Source: Wurfbainia villosa
Lineage: Eukaryota > Streptophyta > Magnoliopsida > Zingiberales > Zingiberaceae
DNA: 64,000 bases
Assembly (NCBI GenBank): GCA_025175895.1
Contig: CM045993.1
Location: forward strand, 46,876,621 to 46,940,620
Reading direction: 5' to 3'
Shown: positions 56,213-64,000 of the stretch, in pieces
Numbering within the stretch: the stretch's first letter is position 1
Layout: the number at the start of each line of letters is the position of its first letter
The notes under the pieces: model-generated
Told to the model about the DNA's origin: nothing
Databases searched by the model: none
What the model saw: the letters and a program-made list of their open reading frames with translations, nothing else
Program-made: the position numbers and the translations under genes

Positions 56213-57546
56213 TGTAATGGCTAGAGGGGGGGGGTGATTAGCCTTTCTTCGTTTCTACAAATACATTAGCGGAAGCAATACAAATACAAATAAGAATACG
56301 AATAAGAAAACAATGAAAGCAATGCTAACACCCGATGTACGTGGTTCGGAGATGACGCTCCTACTCCACGGCAATCCGTAAGGTGGATTATCCCTAGCCA
56401 ATCTTCACTAAAACCTCCTTTGGATGAACCAAGGTGGAGAAACCTTATCTTACAATGCTCTCCTCTTCTTTACAATGATGGAAGTTTAAAACCTAGAGAA
56501 GAGGAGGTTTAGAATCACTAAAGCGCTTGGGAAAGCTTGGTGAGCACAAGGGTGTAGCTAGGAATGAGAGCACTAGCTTCACCAAGCTCCCCAAGGCCCC
56601 TTCTTATAGAAGAGGAGTTGTTTTTCCCGTTGGGCTTCGATCAGTCGACTGATGCTTACCATCAGTCGACTACCGCCGAAGCCAACGGCTTCTGAACCAA
56701 CAGATCCACGGAGATTCGTAGCCACAATTTCCAACGGCCAAGTGATCAGTCGACTGATGGAGTGATCAGTCGAGTGATTGTAGGCCGCAGTCGAGTGCGA
56801 CTACACTTTGTGCTCATTTTTACGCTGATCACCGATCACATCGCTGATACGATCGATTGCATCATCACGATCACATCGTTGCCGATCGATGGTGGTTTCA
56901 CCTCGACTCCGAAAGACACGACCACCGATCGATACATCATATCAGTCGACTGATACTCATCAAGTATGAGTAATTCACACTTGATTTTACACCCTAGACC
57001 TAGACTCAACCTTCTAGCTCCTCATTAAGCCTTGCGCCTCCAGGATCCCTCCGAGTCCGCGACTTGTTCATCCTTTGTGCTTTGCTTCCAAGAGCTTCCT
57101 TCAGTTTCGTCATGTCTTGGGTTGCCAAATGCTTGGACTTTATGCTGCCAAGACTACAAGCTTGGACTTATGCTGCCAAGACTTTACTTTGGATTTCTTT
57201 TGCCAAGGTTCACTTGGACTTTATGCTGCCAAGACTACAAGCTTGGTCTTACGCTGCCAAGTCCATCCCTTGGATTTCCCTTGCTAAGATCATACTTGGT
57301 CTTCCTTTGCCAAGGTTCACTTGGACTTTATGCTGCCAAGACTACACGCTTGGTCTTAGCTGTCAAGTCCGTCCCTTGGACTTTCCTTGCCAAGATCATA
57401 CTTGGACTTCTCTTTTACCAAGTCTTCATCCTTGGATTTTCCTGTCACTTAAACATATTTGCAATTAGATCACAAAGCATTGCCTAACTTAGATGATTAT
57501 CCAAACATCAAAACATATAAATGCTTGGGGCATTGTTGCACCAACA
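56213..57546 (-). repeat. 3' LTR of C2 (1334 bp)
   Basis: It starts TGTAATGGCTAGAGGGGG on the plus strand and ends GCACCAACA before ATCTCCCCCTTTTTGATG, the complement of the polypurine tract. It is related to the C1 LTR. Confidence 0.85.
57115..57440. repeat. CCAAG/CTTGG short repeats in the C2 LTR
   Basis: TATGCTGCCAAGACTACA recurs at least four times, mixed with CTTGGACTT and TTGCCAAG blocks in opposite orientation. Overlapping frames 57032-57487 are produced by the repeats and are not genes. Confidence 0.75.
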
Positions 57547-58593
57547 ATCTCCCCCTTTTTGATGTTTAACAATCATTTAAGTTAGGTCTTTAAAGATACA
57601 CACATAATCATATTTTCAATATGAATTCTAACTTAAACATTCCTTCTCCCCCTTTGACATACATCAAAAAGAGAAGGATTCAAAAATTGAAAGAATTAAA
57701 GGTGTTGGATCTTGGACTAAGGTATAAGATTGATATTAAGCTCCCCCTTAATCCAAGATATGCTTCATGATGTGTAAATAATATTTGAGGCAAAGCATAA
57801 AAAATTCAAAAATTAAGTCCTAACTTTGCACCAACAATGGAAGTTTGGGGATGAAAAAGATATAATTTATGAAACTCCCCCTAAAACACTGCATTAAACA
57901 GTCCTAAAACTTTGTTTATACTCAATATTATCATGCTATAGTTTTAGGACATCAAAGATACACTAAATATCAAAAAATGGAGCTAATTATCAGAAAACAC
58001 GATTATCATCGACTGGTTTACGAACGATCGCTACTACGCTGAAATCGAAATTTCACCTTTTCATTTAACTTCAGAAATGCGTTAGAAATTCTAGAAACCT
58101 CGAAAAATCACGAAATTTTGTGTACACATTTTTGACATCGTACTTTATTAAGGAAAAATAGTTTGAAAAATATATGTTTTCCAGATTTCAAGATTGATAC
58201 AAATTTGGAAACTAACAAAAGTTTTAAAGATTTTGCAAACTTCGTATCACTTTTGTGTTCCACTTGAAAACTGTTTTTCAAAATATGATGAACATAGTTT
58301 AAAATATATATGATTTGGAATTTTCAACCATGTTCTTAGAGCTATGTATTCATTACTTGAATACAAGCCTTCCCAATGATTGGTCCATGAGGTATTCATG
58401 TCTCTAGGTGTGTCATTGGCTCATAGTAATGCATCATAACAAGCATGATGAGTCAAGTACACCTTCCCTATCATTTCACATGTTCCTAAGTGTCTCAATA
58501 CAAAAATCAAGGTTTCTTAAGGCTTTTAGTGAGATGCATTAAGGTATAAAGCTAACATATGAATATGGGATCATGCAAACCTAGAATTTTACT
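57547..58593 (-). other. Polypurine tract and noncoding 3' region of C2
   Basis: It begins with the complement of a purine run (AAAAAGGGGGAGAT on the minus strand). The rest is AT-rich with no coding domain. Confidence 0.7.
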
Positions 58594-60396
58594 CTACAAA
58601 GTACTCTCTATCCTTAACGATGAAAATTCGGTTTCGGGAAGAGCTTTGGTGAAGATATCGGCAAGGTTAGACTTAGATTCTACATAATTAAGTTCAATGT
58701 CCCCTCTTGCCACATGATCTCTTATGAAGTGATGTTTCACTTCAATGTGCTTGGTCATAGAGTGATGTACCGGATTTTTGGTCAAGTTGATGGTACTCAC
58801 ATTGTCACAATAAACTTTAATGTTAGAGTAGTGTAGCTCATAGTCCACAAGAGTATGTCTCATCCAAAGTAATTGAGCTACACAACCACCCATAGCCACA
58901 TATTCGGCTTCGGTGGTTGATAAAGCAACACAATGTTGCTTCCTACTACTCCAACTAACTAGGGAGGACCCAAGAAATTGGCATCCACCACTAGTACTCT
59001 TCCTATCCAATTTGCAACCGGCATAATCGGAATCGATATAACCAAGCAACTCAAAGGACCTAGTCCTAGGATACCAAAGTCCTACATTTAGGGTGCCTTT
59101 AATATATCTTAAAATTCTCTTAACGGCTACTAAATGTGATTCTTTGGCACAAGATTGGTATCTTGCACACATACCTACCGCAAATAAGATATTGGGTCTA
59201 CTAGCGGTTAGGTATAGTAGGTTACCAATCATACTCCTATAAAGTTTAAGATCAATTGATTTACTATCATGATCACTATCTATTCTAGTGCTAGTGGCCA
59301 TAGGAGTGGTTACAATTTTGGCATTTTTCAAACCAAATTTCTTGATCATTTCATTTGCATATTTGGTTTGATAAATATGAATACCTTCATTGGTTTGTTT
59401 GACTTGTAACCCTAGGAAAAAGTTAAGCTCTCCAACTAAACTCATTTCAAATTCATTCTCCATGTTTTTTATAAAGTCTTGAAGAAGATCATCATTTGTT
59501 GACCCAAAAATAATGTCATCAACATATATTTGGGCTATAAAAATATCCTTTAATGTTGACTTTATAAACAAGGTTTGATCTACTTGGCCTCTTCTAAAAT
59601 CCTTAGAAATTAAGAAAGATGACAATCTTTCATACCATGCCCGGGGAGCTTATTTTAACCCATATAGTGCTTTCCTAAGCTTATATACGTGGTTTGGATA
59701 ATCTATGTTCTCAAACCTAGGTGGTTGCTCTACATATACTTCCTCCTTAATATAACCATTTAAGAATGTCGATTTAACATCCATTTGGTAAAGTTTAAAT
59801 CCCATATAGGAGGCATACCCTAAGAGAATTCTAATAGATTCTAATCTAGCAACCGGGACATAAGTCTCATCATAGTCAAGCCCCTCAACTTGATTGAATC
59901 CCCTAGCAACCAACCTAGCCTTATTTCTAGTGATATTTCCTTGGTCATCTAGCTTATTCCTAAAGACCCATCTTGTAGTAATTATGGTGCTATTATTGGG
60001 TCTAGGTACTAACTCCCATACTTGACTCCTTTCAAATTGAGCCAATTCATCTTGCATTGCCAAGATCAAATCCAGATCATGTAATGCATCATTGATCGAT
60101 TTGGGCTCAATTTGTGAAATAAGAGCAACTTGACTAGTAGGAGCTCTATGAAATGACCTAGTTCTTACTCCTCGAGATAGATCTCCTACTACTTGGTCAA
60201 GTGGATGATCTTGATGAATTCTTAGGGTTCTAGAAGGGGTTTCAAATTGATCATTGTTATCTTCTACCCTCCTTTCATCATCGGAATCTACTCTTCCTCC
60301 CCCTTGATCATTACCCTTTATGGTCAAATTTTGAAGTTTTTGGGTAATGTCTTGATTATTGTCATTAATATCCTTATCAATGGAGGACTTTCTAGG
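58594..60396 (-). pseudogene. SIRE-like RT and RNase H of C2
   Basis: One frame carries RT and RNase H, interrupted only by a stop at 59650-59652 and separated from integrase by a stop at 60397-60399. Motifs: LAQFERSQVWELVPRPNN, TTRWVFRNKLDDQGN, YQMDVKSTFLNG, LRKALYGLK, the SIRE-type catalytic IYVDDIIFGSTNDDL, MIKKFGLKNAKIVTTPMATS, then RNase H (GYIDSDYAGCKLDRKSTSGG, STTEAEYVAMGGCVAQLLWM, CDNVSTINLTKNPVHHS, SNLADIFTKALPE). The end is at 58594. Two single changes are the only visible lesions in this part. Confidence 0.92.
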
Positions 60397-61430
60397 TTAG
60401 GTACTAGTGGTTTCATCAAATTGAACATTGGAGGACTCCTCAATCCCTTGGGTTCTCTTATTGTAGACTTTATACCATCTACTTGTGGATGAGTATCCAA
60501 CTAGGATTCCCTCATCCTCTTTGGATTCAAATTTTCCTAAGTTATCTTTGGTGTTTAGAATATAAACTTTACATCCAAAGACTTTGAAATAATGAATTGT
60601 GGGAATAGTCCCATTCCATAATTCAAATGGTGTCTTTCCTAAAAACCTATGGATTTGAATCCTATTTTGGATATAGCAAGCGGTATTAACCGCTTCCGCC
60701 CACAAGTAGCTAGGTAGAGAATATACATTAAGCATAGTCCTAGCCGCCTCTTGTAGGGCACGATTTCTCCTTTCCACCACCCCATTTTGTTGGGGTGTTC
60801 TAGGATAAGAGAACTCATGCTTGTACCCTTGCTCTAAACAAAATTGTGAAAATTTAGAATTCTCAAATTCATCACCATGATCACTACGGATCCGGTTGAT
60901 TTTGAGACTCTTTTTATTTTCAACCCTTTTACTAAATCCTATGATTATTTCTAAGGTATCATCCTTATGTTTCATAAAATAAACCCAAGTATACCTAGAA
61001 AAATCATCTACAATGACTAAACAATATTTGTTACCATTTAAAGGAGTACTGTGGCAATCAAATAAATCAAGATGCAATAGTTCTAATGGTAAGGAAGTAT
61101 TAGTTAAGGTTTTACCTTTGTGTGATGCTTTTGTTTGTTTTCCTTCTTGGCATGCATCACACATTTTGTTCTTGACATACTTGATCTTTGGTAGCCCTTT
61201 GACCAACTCCATCTTGGCTACCTTGGCTATGTTTTTCATGTTGATGTGCCCCAATCTCCTATGCCATAGCCAACTTTCTTCTTCTTTTGCAACAAGACAC
61301 TTAGTAAAAATGTTAGAAGCATATAAAAGATCAACATAATAGATATTTGATTTCCTATATCCAACTAACATACAATCATTTATGATACCACTAGTACTTT
61401 TTCTATATACTCCAGTAGAAGGGTTAGCAC
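60397..61430 (-). pseudogene. SIRE-like integrase of C2
   Basis: Pre-integrase zinc region (WLWHRRLGHINMKNIAKVAK, CDACQEGKQTKASH), core with catalytic acids in LHLDLFDCHS, IVDDFSRYTWVYF and QNGVVERRNRALQEAARTML, then the C-terminal part (FGCKVYILNTKDNLGKFESK). The upstream end is cut by the gypsy LTR at 61431; the open frame running on to 61491 is LTR sequence, not protein. Confidence 0.9.
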
Positions 61431-61984
61431 TGTCACGCCCGCCCTTTTCGGACCAGAATCCGGAGGGGCGGCGCGTGACGCGACCGTACATACATACATT
61501 ACTTACAACGGAAGACTTTATACATATTTCGTACTTCTTATAGCGGAAGACTTTAGACTTATTTTTTTTTCTTTTAAAACATAAACATGCATTGACATAT
61601 ATAGATATTTCTTCTTCTTAACATAGAGCATGCATCATAACATATATAGATACTTCTTCTTACTTCTTCCTTACTTCTTCTTATTAACATAGAGCATGCA
61701 TCATAACATATATAGATACTTAGTGCTTAGTTCAAGTTCATAAACATCATCATCATAAGGAGACATAAATAAGGACCTCCATAAACGTCATCATCATAGG
61801 GAAACATATATATAAGGACAATACGGATCTTCTCCACCATGCCACTACCACACACATTTGGCCCCTCCTGCTGCTCCTTTTAGTTTATCCATCCCTTACC
61901 CTTATCTGCAGTACGAGCGAAAGATAAACTATAAGCATATAGGCTTAGTAAGATTCTGTCCTACTCACAAAACCATACATCGAC

Positions 61985-62420
61985 ATTATTCAGGCATGTA
62001 ACATTCATAACATATAAGCAACATAACATATAACATACATGGCGTAAGCAACTTAACATGTAGCATAAGTAACATAAGTAAACATAACATGTATCATCCA
62101 TAACTTAGCAGCATAACATATATATATATGACTTAACCAAACATAACATGCATCCTATGTAACATAGCAACATGTACATGACATATCAACATAACATACA
62201 ACCTATGTATGACATATCAACCATAACATACATCATATGTAACATAGCAACATAAACACGACATATCAAATATAACATATATCATATGTAACATGGCAGC
62301 AATAACATGACATATCAAGCATAACATGCAACATATATATGACATATCAACATAGCATGTGAACATAACAATCAAATCATGTAAACACATGCAGGATGCT
62401 TTTGAAAACATATATTATAG
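61985..62420. repeat. ACATAACAT-type short repeats in the family-D LTR
   Basis: Loose repeats of CATAACATACATCATATGTA, ACATAGCAACAT and ACATGACATATCAA recur about every 60 bases. Confidence 0.75.
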
Positions 62421-62534
62421 GTACGTAAACATAATCTCAATATATTTGGGTCCGACATTGTACCACTTCTTCATTATTATAGCGCGCATCCCTAAATAGA
62501 CCCTAGGTAGCAAGTCTCGAACCTACTAGGTTAC

Positions 62535-62753
62535 TAGGCCCGATCTTAGTCCGTCGACCTAGGGCAATCGTCATAGCGTAGAAGCCCATCTTAGGCCCGA
62601 GTCTTACTCCATCGACCTAGGGCATCTTGGAGCCCATCCCGTACTAGGCCCGATCTTAGTCCGTCGACCCAGGGGCAATCATACATAGAGGCCCATCCTA
62701 GGCCCGAGTCTTACTCCATCGACCTAGGGCATCTTAGGAGCCCATCCCTTTGG
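62535..62753. repeat. ~110-bp tandem duplication in the family-D LTR
   Basis: Two copies start TAGGCCCGATCTTAGTCCGT at 62535 and 62645. Each has an internal half-repeat GGCCCGAGTCTTACTCCATC. Confidence 0.85.
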
Positions 62754-62829
62754 ACCTTGTTAAGGTCTTGGTACAAGCCATGCAGAAGGTAAAATACTTA
62801 TATGCTTTTATTATAACATAGCTTAGTTC

Positions 62830-63055
62830 ATTTTGCAAACATAGCATACTTCATTTCATTACATATCATGCTTCACTTCATGAACATATCATCTTTCATT
62901 TCATAAACATATCATACTTCATTTCATAAACATATCATTTTTCATTTCACAAACATATCATACTTCATTTCATAATCATATCATATTCATTTCGAGAACA
63001 CATTGTTTTTCATTTCATAATCATATCGTATTTCATTTCATAACATATCTTAAAT
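62830..63055. repeat. ~30-bp repeats (CATTTCATAAACATATCAT) in the family-D LTR
   Basis: About seven to eight imperfect copies of ACATATCATACTTCATTTCA. Confidence 0.8.
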
Positions 63056-63225
63056 ATCACATACACATAGGGCGTGACATAAGGCATGAACATCAAGAGT
63101 AAGTAAACACTAACCTAAAGCATGTTATCTTCATCTAGCATCATTTAATATCACAAGTCAACATGAATTCACCCAACATAAAACACATGTTAACCTGACC
63201 TAGAGCATGTTAAAGGACAATGGTT

Positions 63226-64000
63226 GGCCGAATGGTTCATGTAGGTTTTTAGGGCTAGTCTTTTAACCTAATTCAATTAACATAACAACAACATCATATG
63301 CATACAAACATGGAATAAAACTTCATTGGAGCATCCATACAAGAGGGGTGGCCGAATGGTCCTTGTAGGTTTTTTTTTGGGGCTAGTCTCTTAACCTAAT
63401 TCAATTAACATACTAACAACATTATGTGCATACAAACATGGAATAAAACTTCATTGGAGCATCCATACAAGAGGGGTGGCCGAATGGTCCTTGTAGGTTT
63501 TTAGGGCTAGTCTTTTAACCTAATTCAATTAACATACTAACAACATCATGTGCATACAAACATGGAATAAAACTTCATTGGAGCATCCATACAAGAGGGG
63601 TGGCCGAATGGTCCAAGGGGCTTTTAGGGTTAGTCTTTTAACCTAATCCAATTAACATACTAACAACATCATATGCATATAAAACATTGTATAAAACTTC
63701 ATTGAAACATAAAAACCAAGGTGGCCGAATGGTCCATGTAGGCTTTTAGGGTTAGACTTTTAAACTAATCCCTCTAACATACTAACATCACCATATGCAT
63801 ACCATACATAGTATAGAACTTCAATTAATCACCAAAAATACATGATGGCCAAATGGTTCATAGAGGTGTTTAGGGTTATCTTTTAACCTAATTCATTCTA
63901 CATCCTAACATCATCATTTACATGTAAAACAAGATATAGAACTCCAATAAAATACCAAAACTCCAAGTTGGCCGAATGGTTCATGGGGGTTCCTAGGGTT
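63226..64000. repeat. ~124-bp tandem array, seven copies, reaching the window end
   Basis: GGCCGAATGG or its variant starts units at 63226, 63349, 63478, 63602, 63723, 63847 and 63970 (spacings 121-129). Divergence increases toward the right. The array continues outside the window. Confidence 0.93.

Larger units (their letters stand above)
56213..61430 (-). mobile_element. SIRE-like copia element C2, 5' part lost
   Basis: On the minus strand: integrase (from 61430), RT, RNase H, a 1-kb noncoding region, polypurine run, and the 3' LTR (57546-56213). Gag, protease, primer site and the 5' LTR lie beyond the gypsy LTR that begins at 61431. Pol has only two in-frame stops in the preserved 2.8 kb, so this copy is relatively young. 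Confidence 0.88.
61431..64000 (-). mobile_element. Large gypsy LTR (family D), runs off the window
   Basis: It begins TGTCACGCCCGCC at 61431, inside the C2 integrase gene, and extends beyond the window end. The layout (TGTCAC start, GTAAGATTCTGTCCTACTCAC near 61950) is that of large Tekay/Del-like LTRs read in reverse. There is no coding sequence in 2.57 kb, only tandem arrays. The flank before it is AGCAC (61426-61430). Confidence 0.65.

Noticed and set aside
57032..57487. Three overlapping plus-strand frames of 70-151 codons
   Set aside because: Produced by CCAAG/CTTGG repeats in the C2 LTR.

Overview
This window is plant nuclear DNA. It holds one host gene and a dense set of nested LTR retrotransposons. 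The plant origin rests on three things: plant-type retroelement lineages (a Tat-like Ty3/gypsy element, SIRE-like and Tork/Angela-like Ty1/copia elements), primer sites matching the plant initiator-Met tRNA end (TGGTATCAGAG), and an intron-containing gene for a plant-specific DUF4378 / TON1-recruiting-motif (TRM)-like protein. A monocot is weakly favoured, but I cannot name the species.

Layout. 1-1214 is the end of an LTR (family A). 1217-1703 is a MITE-like inverted-repeat element. 1704-3659 is AT-rich host DNA. 3665-23810 is a 20.1-kb Ty3/gypsy element on the minus strand with a perfect target duplication (ATTAT), 39-bp TATA-containing repeats in both LTRs, a spliced antisense ORF (5146-7152, +) and a 52-bp minisatellite where the antisense gene and pol converge. 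A 9.4-kb plus-strand copia element (12157-21583, target duplication CCCTT) sits inside its gag-pol.

The host promoter starts right after the gypsy element, with a TATA box at 23983. The gene runs 25096-47596 in five coding exons; joined, they give 863 codons with consistent phases. Intron 2 (25336-44873, 19.5 kb) consists mostly of nested retroelements: a truncated copia (25983-29052), a gag-only SIRE-like element (29053-36376) with a solo LTR of family A inside its 3' LTR (30247-32124, target duplication CTTCA), and a minus-strand family-A copia (36377-44245). Exons 3-5 (44874-47596) carry the VARLMG motif and the C-terminal DUF4378 domain.

Downstream (48299-64000) lie more broken elements: a gypsy LTR fragment, a decayed copia whose LTR contains a 27-bp coding-phase minisatellite, gypsy LTR material, a SIRE-like element with nearly open pol (56213-61430), and the start of another large gypsy LTR (61431-64000) with several tandem arrays. 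No tRNA, rRNA or CRISPR was seen. Apart from the host gene, every coding feature belongs to a retroelement, and nearly all carry stops, frameshifts or deletions.
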